Positions 55,700 through 64,000 of a DNA stretch of 64,000 nt are shown here, piece by piece (positions within the stretch are counted from its first letter, which is position 1; each line of letters starts with the position of its first letter). A program made the translations under genes and the position numbers. The notes beneath the pieces were generated by a model. That model was not told the DNA's origin. It was given only the letters and a program-made list of their open reading frames with translations, and did not search any database. Source of the DNA: Desulfuromonadales bacterium (GTDB taxonomy: Bacteria > Desulfobacterota > Desulfuromonadia > Desulfuromonadales > JAGXHI01); NCBI GenBank assembly GCA_024636295.1, contig JAGXHI010000061.1, forward strand, positions 186,001 through 250,000, written 5' to 3'.

Positions 55700-55728
55700 G
55701 AAAAAAAGAAGGGCCAAACTGGCCCTTC
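55700..55728 (-). terminator. Terminator of the dpp operon (- strand)
   Basis: Stem AAGGGCCA / TGGCCCTT with a 3-base loop (55709-55716 with 55720-55727). On the - strand it is followed by a run of seven T (A run 55701-55707 on +). It lies past dppF and also faces the end of the acyltransferase gene. Confidence 0.85.
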
Positions 55729-55812
55729 CTGAACTTTAACAGGTTGTTTCCTCCTTCAGCACTCTCAATTCCTCAAGTCATCCGGATGAACCCGGAAAAC
55801 AATCAACAACGA

Positions 55813-56805
55813 TCACCCTGGATGATGACAGGACACGGTATGTTCCGGAGCCAACTCCCGCAAGGTCGGCGATTCTTTTGAACAGATTGAGGTGGCTTGG
55901 GGACATCTCGGGTGGAAACTGCACCCGGACGGAGGATTGAGAGGGCTGGGGATTTCCCCTTGCAGGATGATATGCTCCCTCGTTGCCTCCAATTTAGGAT
56001 TCGCGAAGGGAATGGCTGAAAGAAGAGCTTTTGTATACGGGTGCAGGGGAGAGCGATACAGGTCGTTTCTCGATGCGACTTCGACTATTTCACCTAGATA
56101 CATGACAGCTATCCGGTCACTTATGTGTCGAACGACCGCCAGATCGTGGGCGATAAAGAGATATGTAAGGTTGAATTGCTCCTGGAGATCTTCCAGAAGA
56201 TTGATGATCTGCGCCTGGATCGAGACGTCGAGGGCGGAAACAGGTTCATCGCAAACTATGAAAGACGGTTTGACAGCCAATGCCCTGGCGATTCCGATAC
56301 GCTGCCTCTGTCCACCGCTGAACTCGTGGGGATACCGTTCACCCATGGCGGGATTGAGCCCTACCACGTTTAACAGTTCAGCCACCTGATTACGGTAATC
56401 GGCGGCATTCTCCGTCAATTCATGTACGATCAGCGGTTCCCCGATGATGTCTCGAACTTTCATACGGGGATTGAGAGAACTGAACGGATCCTGAAATATC
56501 ATCTGCATCCGCCCGCGCAGGGATCTGATTTCTTTTTTGGTTTTTCCAGTGACCTCGTTTCCCTCGAAGAAGATCTTGCCTCCCGTCGGCGCCTCCAAGT
56601 GAAGGATGGCCGATCCCGCCGTGGTCTTGCCGCTTCCGCTCTCGCCTACAAGACCCAAGGTCTTTCCCTTGGAGATCTGGAAGGAAACTCCGTCGACGGC
56701 CTTGACGTCACCGACTTTTCTCCGCAGAATGTTTTTTGAATATACGGGAAAATAAACGGATAAATCCTGAATATCGACCAAAGTATCGTGAGTGTTATTT
56801 AACAT
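55813..56805 (-). CDS. dppF: Dipeptide/oligopeptide/nickel ABC transporter ATPase, DppF type
   Basis: The 330-residue ATPase has Walker [13 protein letters not shown] (about 55-66), the LSGGQ-type signature [16 protein letters not shown], Walker [14 protein letters not shown], and the C-terminal oligopeptide/dipeptide extension with a Cys cluster ([14 protein letters not shown]) typical of DppF/DppD pairs. I place the start at ATG 56805, overlapping the dppD stop by 11 bases; upstream codons in the longer frame lie inside dppD. It is the last gene before the terminator at 55700. Confidence 0.92.
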   Translation of the reverse strand: MLNNTHDTLVDIQDLSVYFPVYSKNILRRKVGDVKAVDGVSFQISKGKTLGLVGESGSGKTTAGSAILHLEAPTGGKIFFEGNEVTGKTKKEIRSLRGRMQMIFQDPFSSLNPRMKVRDIIGEPLIVHELTENAADYRNQVAELLNVVGLNPAMGERYPHEFSGGQRQRIGIARALAVKPSFIVCDEPVSALDVSIQAQIINLLEDLQEQFNLTYLFIAHDLAVVRHISDRIAVMYLGEIVEVASRNDLYRSPLHPYTKALLSAIPFANPKLEATREHIILQGEIPSPLNPPSGCSFHPRCPQATSICSKESPTLRELAPEHTVSCHHPG

Positions 56806-57766
56806 CGATCCAACACGCTTTCTCATGATTTCCGCTGACGGTTTCCAGTACCGGTGATTCCTTCCGGCACCTTTCGGTCGCAAAATCGCATCGAGGGTAA
56901 AAGGCACAACCCTCAGGCACCTTCGAAAGATCTGGCGGCTGGCCCCTGACGGGAACCAATCTTGTTTTTACATCCTGGTCCAACTGGGGAACCGATTTCA
57001 GAAGACCAATCGTATAGGGGTGCCTGGGGTCATCGTAGATTTCGTGAGCCGTGCCTTTTTCGACGATGCGTCCGGCGTACATCACATTCACCCGGTCCGC
57101 GTAGCGGGCGACCACTCCCAGATTATGAGTAATAAGAATCAGAGCCGTGCCATATTCACGGGTAAGATTCTTCATTAGTTCCAAAAGTTGAGCCTGCACG
57201 GTCACATCCAGAGCAGTCGTCGGTTCATCGGCGATAATGAGCTTTGGATTGCAGCCAAGACCCATGGCGATCATGGCGCGCTGTCTCATTCCACCGCTGA
57301 ATTGGTGCGGATAATCGTGAATCCTGCGTTCCGGGGCCGCAATATTGACTTTCCCGAGAAGATCCTTCGCTCTAAGAAGTCCCTTTTTCAGGGTTATGCC
57401 CTTGTGAACCTCCATGGGCTCGGAAATCTGACGCCCGATGGTAAGAGACGGGTTGAGAGAGGTCATCGGCTCCTGAAAAACCATGGCGATATCGTTCCCA
57501 CGAATATCCCGGACCTCATCTTCACTGATTTTCAAAAGATCCCGTCCTTGAAAAAAAATCTCACCACCGACGATTTTCCCCGGCGGATTCGGGATGAGCC
57601 TGAGAATGGACATGGCGGTTACGCTTTTCCCGCACCCGCTTTCGCCCACCAAGGCGAGGGTTTCCCCTTCATTCAGATCGAAAGAGACCCCGTCGACGGC
57701 TTTCACGATACTGTCGCGGGCAAAAAACTGGGTTTGTAGATTTCGTACTTTCAATAACTGCGGCAT
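56795..57766 (-). CDS. dppD: Dipeptide/oligopeptide/nickel ABC transporter ATPase, DppD type
   Basis: The 323-residue ATPase has Walker [15 protein letters not shown] (about 38-51), signature [16 protein letters not shown], Walker [16 protein letters not shown] and the C-terminal [14 protein letters not shown]ys cluster. DppD and DppF would form the nucleotide-binding heterodimer under the permeases encoded at 59696 and 60775. A strong hairpin at 57802-57834 separates it from the binding-protein gene. Confidence 0.93.
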   Translation of the reverse strand: MPQLLKVRNLQTQFFARDSIVKAVDGVSFDLNEGETLALVGESGCGKSVTAMSILRLIPNPPGKIVGGEIFFQGRDLLKISEDEVRDIRGNDIAMVFQEPMTSLNPSLTIGRQISEPMEVHKGITLKKGLLRAKDLLGKVNIAAPERRIHDYPHQFSGGMRQRAMIAMGLGCNPKLIIADEPTTALDVTVQAQLLELMKNLTREYGTALILITHNLGVVARYADRVNVMYAGRIVEKGTAHEIYDDPRHPYTIGLLKSVPQLDQDVKTRLVPVRGQPPDLSKVPEGCAFYPRCDFATERCRKESPVLETVSGNHEKACWIDVK

Positions 57767-57801
57767 CGATGCAGCCTCTCATAATCAGAAAATATTGGGA
57801 T

Positions 57802-57834
57802 TACAGGGGGCGGCGGGAAGCGCCGCCCCCTGTA
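57802..57834 (-). other. Strong intra-operon hairpin between binding protein and dppD
   Basis: Fourteen-pair perfect stem (57802-57815 with 57821-57834) with a 5-base loop, directly past the stop of the binding-protein gene on the - strand. Only an A/T-rich stretch follows. It probably limits or stabilises transcripts so the binding protein exceeds the ATPases. Confidence 0.7.
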
Positions 57835-57838
57835 GTGT

Positions 57839-59542
57839 TTAATGGCCCATCTTTTTCTTCATTTCCTGATCAATCCAGATGTTTTTAATGACGCCCGCGG
57901 GGCGATGGGCGCCCGTGCGAATCTCGCCATGGTAGTTCTTGACCCAGGGCCACCATCCAACGTAGTAGTACGCCCCCGGGAGCCAGATCGCCGGCGCTTT
58001 AGCCATGGCGTAAACCGCAAGTTTTTTCATCTCGGCGAACCCTTCCTCCTGGCTCAGACTGGTGTCGCTGACCGTTTTGAAGAAGGTTTCATCGATGTGC
58101 TTGTCCGACATCATGTACGGATTCCAGGTCTGCCCGGTGACGAAGTTCTTCCGGATTGTGGCAAAGGGATTGCCGTGGTCATTGGAAAAGAAGTATCCGG
58201 GCCCATGGGTTTTTTTGAACATCATACTCATATGGGAGGGATATTCCAGGGGTTCGAGTTCGAGAGTCACACCAATCTGGGCCAGATAGGCCACGACCAT
58301 CGATTCCACATCCATGGTGCTCGTATTCGCCACCTGAGCCTTGAACGTGAAGCCGTTCGGGTATCCCGCCTCAGCAAGAAGCTTTTTCGCTTTTTCCGGA
58401 TTATAGGAGAAGAGTTCCTGTGCCACCGGGGGAAGTTCATTGTAGGGGGTGTAAACTTCCTTGAAGGTGACGGGATAGGGATAATTAACCAGTTCCGCCT
58501 CTCCTTCAAACACGGAATCGATGATCTCCTGCTGATTTACGGCCAGATTCAGTGCGCGCCTCACCCGGACGTCGTCAAAGGGCTTTGTATCCATTCGCAA
58601 CACCAGCATGTAGCCGTTGGTGTCAAGACGTTTCTTCCATTTGATATCGGGGGCGGATTTCTTTATGGATTCCATATCCGCCTTGGAGATGGTCATTGCA
58701 AGATCGACCTTGCCGGTGGTCAGCGCGGATGACCGGGTCTGGGGATCCTTGATGATCATCGCCTGCACCTTGTCGACGAAAGGAAGCTGATATTCCTTGC
58801 CGTCGATGGTTGCCTTGCCCCAATAATCCTTGTTTCTTTCATACGTGGTCGAATGTCCGGTTTTGTAATCGGTGAGCATGAAGGGGCCTGTCCCCGCCAC
58901 GTTCTTCCAGTCCTGCGCTCCGGCTTTTTCCACTTCCGGAGGCTGGATGCCGTCGTAATAGCCCCAGCCGATACGGTACGCCCAATTGGCGTTCCATTCC
59001 TTTAGATGGGCAACGACGGTATGCTTGTCCTTTGCTTCCCACTTCTCGACAAAGGTGACGTAGGTCGGAATGGCTTTTCGGGCGTTGGTGATGCGGTTCA
59101 TACTGTAAACCACGTCGTCCGCCACGAATTCACGCTTTTCCATGACCCCCGGTTTTTCCTGCCAGTATACGCCTTTTCGGAGGTGGAAAATCAGGGCGAG
59201 AGGATCCTTTTGCACCTCATAACTTTCAACCAGTTCGCCCTTCATGACGCTCGGGGGAATCCATGCGCTGGCATGGAAAGGGTATTCATTCGTGCCCCGG
59301 GGGCCCTTGTCGAGATCGCCCTCGAAAAGGTGTTCATAAAAAAGGCCGGTATCGTTACCGTGTTTCCACACCCAGGCCTCGTTATCCCAGGAAATAGGGT
59401 TCAACATGGCGACCACGTCCAGAATGGTCAATGTTCCGCCGTACTGCGGTTCTTCCGCTGTGGAAAAGGTTGCGCTGCCGAACAACAGTGAGAACATCAT
59501 GATGAATGAAAGCATTGTCAGACCAACTGATTTTCTTGCCAT
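57839..59542 (-). CDS. dppA: ABC transporter substrate-binding protein, family 5
   Basis: The 567-residue protein has a cleavable signal peptide (about 1-29, ending near STAEEP) with no lipobox, and an SBP_bac_5 domain: YGGTLTILDVVAMLNPISWD, IFHLRKGVYWQEKPGVM, GTGPFMLTDYKTGHS and RRALNLAVNQQEIIDSVFEG (each visible in turn). It is about 30 residues longer than the other family-5 protein in the window and only distantly like it, so the two transporters likely have different ligands. AAGGAG is before the ATG. The large antisense frame within it is a shadow. Confidence 0.92.
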   Translation of the reverse strand: MARKSVGLTMLSFIMMFSLLFGSATFSTAEEPQYGGTLTILDVVAMLNPISWDNEAWVWKHGNDTGLFYEHLFEGDLDKGPRGTNEYPFHASAWIPPSVMKGELVESYEVQKDPLALIFHLRKGVYWQEKPGVMEKREFVADDVVYSMNRITNARKAIPTYVTFVEKWEAKDKHTVVAHLKEWNANWAYRIGWGYYDGIQPPEVEKAGAQDWKNVAGTGPFMLTDYKTGHSTTYERNKDYWGKATIDGKEYQLPFVDKVQAMIIKDPQTRSSALTTGKVDLAMTISKADMESIKKSAPDIKWKKRLDTNGYMLVLRMDTKPFDDVRVRRALNLAVNQQEIIDSVFEGEAELVNYPYPVTFKEVYTPYNELPPVAQELFSYNPEKAKKLLAEAGYPNGFTFKAQVANTSTMDVESMVVAYLAQIGVTLELEPLEYPSHMSMMFKKTHGPGYFFSNDHGNPFATIRKNFVTGQTWNPYMMSDKHIDETFFKTVSDTSLSQEEGFAEMKKLAVYAMAKAPAIWLPGAYYYVGWWPWVKNYHGEIRTGAHRPAGVIKNIWIDQEMKKKMGH

Positions 59543-59695
59543 TTCTGTTCTCCTTCGCTTGATGTGGAATGTCTTCGAAATAAGGCATTATCGGTAGTTC
59601 TCCGCAAACCCCCTTTCTAAAGGTATTGTGCCGATAGCCGCTCATTCGAAAGCGGTTTCTGAGCTTTTAGTGGAAGCCGGGTAAGGTTTGGTCGT

Positions 59696-60670
59696 TTATT
59701 TTTTTCCGGAATAACTTCCAAGACCTCCCCTGAGCCTCGGATCGAGGAGGTCTCGTGCCGCGTCCCCGAAAATGTTGACGCCATAAACCACAATTGTCAG
59801 GGCGAGGCCGGGGAAAAGGGCCAGATGAGGGGCCTTTAGCATGAATGCTCGACCGGCGCCGCTGAGCATCCCTCCCCAGCTTGGAGCGGGTGCGGGAATG
59901 CCTAGCCCGAGAAAGCTCAAAGTGGCTTCGGAGAGAATTACCGCCGCGATGCGTGTCGTGAATATGACAATAATGGGCGCCATGATGTTCGGCAGGATGT
60001 GCCGGACGAGAATTCTGGGAACGGAAGCCCCGATCGAATCCGCCGCCCGTATGTACATGTTCTCCTTGGTGGACATGGTCGCCCCCCGGATGATTCGGGA
60101 GCCGCCGATGCCGTACTGGATTCCGAGGATAATGATGATTGTCCACATCCCCGGGCCGAAAACGGAAACGAAAACGATCAGCATCACCAGCGCAGGAAAA
60201 ATCATCCATGCATCCACGAGCCTCTGGATGTACATGTCGAATTTGCCGCCGATAAATCCCGATGTGACTCCGATGAAAACAGAGATTATAGTGGAAAGTG
60301 TCGTGGCAGCCAGTCCGACGATGACGGAAAGACGCGCGCCGTAAATGATACGGCTGAGCATGTCGCGACCCAGCTGATCCGTCCCCATGAGGTGCTCCAG
60401 GGACGGCATCTTCAGTCGGTTCAAGGGGCTCATCTCATTGAAGCCGAAAGGCGCCAGAACATCTGCAAATATGCCGGTCAGAAGGAGGATCAGAACAATA
60501 ATCCCGCCGAAGGCCCCGAGGGGTTTCTCCCGGAAGAGACGTATGAAGAAATCAGCAGTAAACCCTCGGGCTTTGGGCACGACTGTATTGTTGGGTCCTT
60601 CCTCTGTCTGGAGGGAAGAGGCTGCTGCCGCATCTCGACTGTGAGTCGCACTTGTTGTACCGTCCGTCAT
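59696..60670 (-). CDS. dppC: ABC transporter permease, DppC type
   Basis: The permease is 324 residues from ATG 60670, which follows AAGGGA; the frame is open to 60721. A long polar N-terminus (about 1-38) precedes TM1. Motifs: LMGTDQLGRDMLSRIIYGARLS (two pieces) and the EAA loop IRAADSIGASVPRILVRHILPNIMAP (two pieces). It ends RGGLGSYSGKK. It follows dppB by about 100 bases and pairs with it. Confidence 0.92.
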   Translation of the reverse strand: MTDGTTSATHSRDAAAASSLQTEEGPNNTVVPKARGFTADFFIRLFREKPLGAFGGIIVLILLLTGIFADVLAPFGFNEMSPLNRLKMPSLEHLMGTDQLGRDMLSRIIYGARLSVIVGLAATTLSTIISVFIGVTSGFIGGKFDMYIQRLVDAWMIFPALVMLIVFVSVFGPGMWTIIIILGIQYGIGGSRIIRGATMSTKENMYIRAADSIGASVPRILVRHILPNIMAPIIVIFTTRIAAVILSEATLSFLGLGIPAPAPSWGGMLSGAGRAFMLKAPHLALFPGLALTIVVYGVNIFGDAARDLLDPRLRGGLGSYSGKK

Positions 60671-60774
60671 AAAAGATCCCTTGTCGCTGTTGTGGTCTAC
60701 CGTTACGAAATTCTCCCGCATTGTTTCGCCAGTGAAATTTCACTTATGTTGCGGAAAAGACGTTAAAGCCGAGT

Positions 60775-61731
60775 TTATTTGTGCCGAACCTTGGGATCGA
60801 GCCATCCGTAGCTCATATCGACCATCAAATTGACGAACAACACCACCAATCCGATGAATAGCATGACTCCGGCAATAATGGGATAATCCCGCTGGTTTAC
60901 AGCTTCCAGCATGAGAAGTCCCATGCCCGGCAGAACAAAAATCTGCTCAATCACAATCGTGCCACCCACCAGGATCGGGACCTGAAGGCCGATCAGAGTG
61001 ACTACCGGAATAAGTGAGTTTTTCAAAGCATGTCGCAGGATGACCACTTTTTCCTTCAGACCCTTGGCCCACGCGGTCCGAATATAATCCTGCCTGAGGA
61101 CTTCGAGCATCATGGCCCGGGTCATTCTCATCGTCACCCCGGCCAGGGCGAATCCCAGAACTGTTCCGGGAACGAGAAATGTCTTCAGGTTCCCGATAGG
61201 ATCTTCGCTGAAAGGGACCAGCTTGATGGAGGGAGACCATCCCCACCAGGATGCCGGATAGACCATGATCATGGTGCCGAGCCAGAAGGCGGGAATGGCC
61301 ATCCCCAGAATGGCCACGGTCCGGCCGATGTAGTCTCCGATTGTGTCCTGGCGAATGGCCGAATAAATACCAATGGGCAGGGCCAGAAGGAGCCCTATGG
61401 TGAGGGCGATCAGCCCGAGTTCGAAAGTGACCGGCGCCCTGGCCAGAATTTCGTCCGCGACGGCCGTGCCTTTCCAGAGGGAATCACCAAAATCGCCATG
61501 GAGAGCTATTTTCCCCAACCAGGCGCCGAACTGAATATAAATAGGCTTGTCGAGGCCCATGGCCTTTTCCAGGGTGGCTCGGGTGACTTCCGCGTCACCG
61601 ATATCATGTTGAGACACCATCATGTCGATGACGTCCCCGGGGACGAGCCGGATCAGGGAGAAAACGATAAAAGAGGCGATGATCAGGGTGGGGATAATGG
61701 TCAGAAGTCGTCGAAGGATATACGCATACAT
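60775..61731 (-). CDS. dppB: ABC transporter permease, DppB type
   Basis: The 318-residue first gene of the - strand operon has TM1 (about 9-27), the LVPGDVIDMMV loop, and the EAA loop RQDYIRTAWAKGLKEKVVILRHALKNSLIP (two pieces). GGAGCGGG lies before ATG 61731. The operon order is dppB-dppC-dppA-dppD-dppF, and a good promoter lies at 61822-61851. Confidence 0.93.
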   Translation of the reverse strand: MYAYILRRLLTIIPTLIIASFIVFSLIRLVPGDVIDMMVSQHDIGDAEVTRATLEKAMGLDKPIYIQFGAWLGKIALHGDFGDSLWKGTAVADEILARAPVTFELGLIALTIGLLLALPIGIYSAIRQDTIGDYIGRTVAILGMAIPAFWLGTMIMVYPASWWGWSPSIKLVPFSEDPIGNLKTFLVPGTVLGFALAGVTMRMTRAMMLEVLRQDYIRTAWAKGLKEKVVILRHALKNSLIPVVTLIGLQVPILVGGTIVIEQIFVLPGMGLLMLEAVNQRDYPIIAGVMLFIGLVVLFVNLMVDMSYGWLDPKVRHK

Positions 61732-61821
61732 AAACCCGCTCCGTTCATTAAATCTGTTGCGGAAGTAATTTGGCCTTCACGGTGAAGTGCATTCAGTGTT
61801 GAGCTGATCCCATTTATATTT

Positions 61822-61851
61822 ATTTTAGGGACTGGCTGCATGGAAAGTCAA
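61822..61851 (-). promoter_or_regulatory. Promoter of the dpp operon
   Basis: Read on the - strand: TTGACT (61846-61851), 18-base spacer, TAAAAT (61822-61827). Predicted start about 61815, 84 bases before dppB. Confidence 0.65.
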
Positions 61852-62125
61852 GCTAAATAAAACAGGGTTATGCGATTTGTATCATGTATGGGATTTGTGT
61901 TAAGTTTTTGTTTCTGAAAAGAAATCATTGTCAAATAGGACAAGCGCTTGTTGTGGTAGCTGCCATGTGTTTGGTCAGAAATCAAAAATATATAAATAAA
62001 ACAGTAATTTGCTGCGATTCAAAGATGGCTCAAGGTGACTCTGTCGCTGATCGGGTTGAGGGAAAGGTTTGTGGCCATCGAAAACGGCAGGCACTTTAAT
62101 TGGATATTTTTAGCCGGTGAACACC

Positions 62126-62143
62126 CGATATCCCGTGATATCG
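62126..62143. promoter_or_regulatory. Inverted repeat, possible operator
   Basis: CGATATC-CCGT-GATATCG, a perfect 7-base dyad, followed within 20 bases by an AT-rich GGTAAAATAATTTAATA tract that could hold a -10. Its position in the divergent gap could serve dpp, the larA-like gene or both. Confidence 0.4.
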
Positions 62144-62298
62144 ATATATGGTAAAATAATTTAATACGATGTTTGTGTTTCGCCTGGCGATATATGATGG
62201 TGGGATTACGCGTGACAAAGCACTGGATGGCTGGAGCGAATTTTACCGGTGATCAGTTTCGGTCCTGCTGAAGAGCCCTGGAGTCAAACTTTTTGAAA

Positions 62299-62328
62299 TT
62301 GACAGAAGACGAGAGGCTGGTGTAACAG
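62299..62328 (+). promoter_or_regulatory. Putative promoter for the larA-like gene
   Basis: Perfect TTGACA (62299-62304), 18-base spacer, weak TAACAG (62323-62328). It would give a leader of about 125 nt. Confidence 0.4.
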
Positions 62329-62457
62329 TGTTTGCAGCAACATCATTCAGGCCTCGTCTTGTTGAGAATTGAACCCCATGATGTCTTTTGAGTCATTCCC
62401 CGCATTTGCCGGATGACATGGAAGGTGTCCGAGAACGTTCATCGGAGGTAAATAATT

Positions 62458-63690
62458 ATGCGCATCAGTCTGCCCCGGCGGCTTTGGTATGGAAATTCGA
62501 CACTCGAAATCGATTTGCCCGAGTCCTGGAATGTGGAAATCGGCAAAATGAAAGGAGCGGACGCTCAAGCACTGAGCATCGAACAGATGCGAAAAGCCAT
62601 CCTGAACCCCATCGGCTCGGCCCGTCTTCGGGATCTTGCGGAAGGAAAAAAGACGGCTGTTATAGTGTTCGACGATATGACCCGTCCCACCCGCCCCTAT
62701 GAAATAGCTCCTCTAATTATCGAGGAACTCCATGCAGGGGGGATCCGTGATGAAGACATTACCTTCGTCTGCGCATTGGGAACGCATGGGGCACTTACGC
62801 AGAATGAGTTTCGCAAGAAGCTCGGCCCCCTGGTTGAATCTTACAGGGTATTCAATCACAACATTTATGAAAACTGCGTCGAGATGGGAACGACGAGTCG
62901 CGGAACCCGAGTGATGATCAACCGGGAGGTGGCCGAGGCCGACCTCAAGATCGGGATCTCCTGCGTAACGGCCCACCCCCAGACAGGTTTCTCCGGTGGG
63001 GGCAAGCTGGTTCTGCCCGGAATTTCCCACATCGACAGCGTCACCAATTATCATCTGAATGTCGCGGCCATGGAACCCAAATCTCTCGGAATGGGCAAAT
63101 TCCACAACAACATCATGCGCAAGGAAATATCGGAGGCGGCGGAGCTCGTGGGGATGAGCTTTATGGTAAACGTTCTGTTCAACGGCAGGGGCGATGCCGC
63201 GGCTGTCTTTGCGGGGGACCTGGAGGCATCCCATGCCTCGGCGGTGGAAATGGCCATCGACCATTACGACACCGAGCCCGCTCCCTCCAACAAGGATCTG
63301 GCCATCGCCAATACCTTCGTCAAAGCCAACGAAATGACGATCGGCGTCTACAGCGCCATTCTTGCCCTGAAGGAATTCCAGGGCACGGCGGTGGTCATCG
63401 CCGATTCTCCCGAGGGACAGGCGATTCATTACCTCCTCGGCAGGTGGGGGCGGAATTACGGAGGAAGGCAGTATCCGGTGACCCAGGTGCCCGACTCTTT
63501 GAACCTTATTGTCCTGGCTCCCCATTATGACAAGACGTTTGGCGATTGGTTCGCGAATCCCGAACGAATCACCTGGACACGGTCCTGGGAGGAAACCCTG
63601 GAGCTTCTGGAACGTGATTTCGGACCCGGCAGCGAAGTTGCCGTGATTCCTAACGCCTCTATGCAGTACCGCAGGCCGAAATCCGGCTGA
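62458..63690 (+). CDS. LarA-family (nickel-pincer lactate racemase-like) protein
   Basis: The 410-residue protein has the DUF2088/LarA N-domain with FDDMTRPTRPYE (about 72-83), CALGTHGALTQNEF (catalytic His region, about 101-114), and AHPQTGFSGGGKLVLPGI (second His and the Lys that binds the nickel-pincer cofactor in LarA, about 176-193). LarA enzymes racemise or epimerise 2-hydroxy acids. CGGAGGT lies before the ATG. The cofactor genes larB, larC and larE are not in the window. It is divergent from a dipeptide/nickel-type ABC transporter, which could import substrate or metal; this link is inferred. Confidence 0.88.
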   Translation: MRISLPRRLWYGNSTLEIDLPESWNVEIGKMKGADAQALSIEQMRKAILNPIGSARLRDLAEGKKTAVIVFDDMTRPTRPYEIAPLIIEELHAGGIRDEDITFVCALGTHGALTQNEFRKKLGPLVESYRVFNHNIYENCVEMGTTSRGTRVMINREVAEADLKIGISCVTAHPQTGFSGGGKLVLPGISHIDSVTNYHLNVAAMEPKSLGMGKFHNNIMRKEISEAAELVGMSFMVNVLFNGRGDAAAVFAGDLEASHASAVEMAIDHYDTEPAPSNKDLAIANTFVKANEMTIGVYSAILALKEFQGTAVVIADSPEGQAIHYLLGRWGRNYGGRQYPVTQVPDSLNLIVLAPHYDKTFGDWFANPERITWTRSWEETLELLERDFGPGSEVAVIPNASMQYRRPKSG

Positions 63691-64000
63691 GACAGACAAA
63701 TCAGCGGATGTCCGCCCGATTTAAATGTGATAAATATTGTTTTGTATGAACCAGAAAAAAAATCATAGGGCTTCTCTCGGGAGCATTGACATTCAGGCAA
63801 GAAGAATGATAACAATGTTCGGAAATTTGAGGATTCCCAAAACAAGGATTCTCAAGAGCCAGTTTTTTTCCGAAATCAACGCCTGATAAGGGTAACGATT
63901 TTGCCGCGAAAATGGCTCCGCCGCACCGAAAACATCAGGCGCACCCGCCTTTTAAAAACGTAAAATCGACAATCAGCGTAAGGAAGGGGGGTCCGGATCG
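63691..64000. other. Region after the larA-like gene to the window end
   Basis: No gene is supported. A short GCGGA / TCCGC hairpin (about 63705-63716) lies past the stop. A promoter-like TTGACA (63786-63791), 16 bases, GATAAC (63808-63813) points out of the window. Confidence 0.4.

Larger units (their letters stand above)
61852..62457. other. AT-rich intergenic region between dppB and the larA-like gene
   Basis: About 600 bases without a supported gene; frames of up to 71 codons here have no ribosome site and unlikely composition. It contains AT-rich tracts near 61990 and 62145-62170, the inverted repeat at 62126-62143 and a putative promoter at 62299-62328. Such length suggests room for several regulators. 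I looked for a sigma54 site (GG-N10-GC pattern) and found none I trust. Confidence 0.5.

Noticed and set aside
57842..58732. 296-codon + frame opposite dppA
   Set aside because: Antisense shadow of a gene with strong family motifs.
59999..60766. 255-codon + frame opposite dppC
   Set aside because: Antisense shadow; composition rich in Asp, Gln and Arg with no pattern.
61884..62099. 71-codon + frame in the dppB-larA gap
   Set aside because: No ribosome site, AT-rich, low-complexity composition.
61852..62457. Sigma54 promoter for dpp or the larA-like gene
   Set aside because: No GG-N10-GC element with adequate flanks was found on either strand.
62713..63699. 328-codon - frame opposite the larA-like gene
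   Set aside because: Antisense shadow of the LarA-family frame.

Overview
The window reads as a chromosomal stretch of a Gram-negative anaerobe-like bacterium, most plausibly a Desulfobacterota (former Deltaproteobacteria) member. This is inferred from gene order (ilvN-ilvC-psd-pssA-leuA-leuC-leuD-leuB, asd-truA-rplM-rpsI-argC, cmk-ispH-rpsA-sppA-ihfB), a leucine T-box leader in front of leuA, a periplasmic CxxCH haem motif in a signalling protein, outer-membrane proteins and lipoproteins, and an intergenic palindromic repeat that I recall from that group. No rRNA, tRNA, CRISPR array or insertion sequence was seen.

Region 1 (1-14.8 kb, + strand) is biosynthetic: branched-chain amino acids (ilvN end, ilvC, leuA, leuC, leuD, leuB), phosphatidylethanolamine synthesis (psd, pssA), two different aspartate-semialdehyde dehydrogenases (the second has lost its catalytic cysteine), an orphan EcfT, truA, rplM, rpsI and argC. 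leuA lies behind a complete T-box riboswitch, while leuC and leuB have separate sigma70-like promoters. Region 2 (14.8-25 kb) holds a haem-motif HD-GYP receptor on the - strand, then queA-tgt-yajC-secD-secF-TPR and recJ. Region 3 (25-37.9 kb) holds an aminotransferase, pheA-tyrA-aroA, cmk-ispH-rpsA, sppA-ihfB, a decayed stretch, an RluA-type pseudouridine synthase, lgt and a HAD phosphatase.

Region 4 (37.9-43.9 kb, - strand) is the most unusual part. It is a five-gene, partly overlapping operon encoding a kinase-like APH/P-loop protein, a two-helix membrane peptide, a 1068-residue fusion of a sodium:solute symporter with a STAC-like linker, a GAF domain and a PP2C/SpoIIE phosphatase, then a STAS anti-anti-sigma factor and an RsbW-like ATPase. 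It looks like a partner-switching pathway whose input is a transporter-shaped receptor.

Region 5 (44-55.7 kb, + strand) has a TPR lipoprotein, a DUF4292-like lipoprotein, a family-5 solute-binding lipoprotein and permease, then ugd-galE and an OmpA-like protein, and only after these the matching second permease, followed by a YchJ-like protein and a PlsC-like acyltransferase. Region 6 (55.7-61.8 kb, - strand) is a complete dipeptide/nickel-type ABC transporter (B-C-A-D-F order), divergent from a LarA-family (nickel-pincer lactate racemase-like) gene at 62.5-63.7 kb. Promoters, terminators and hairpins were read by eye and are unverified.
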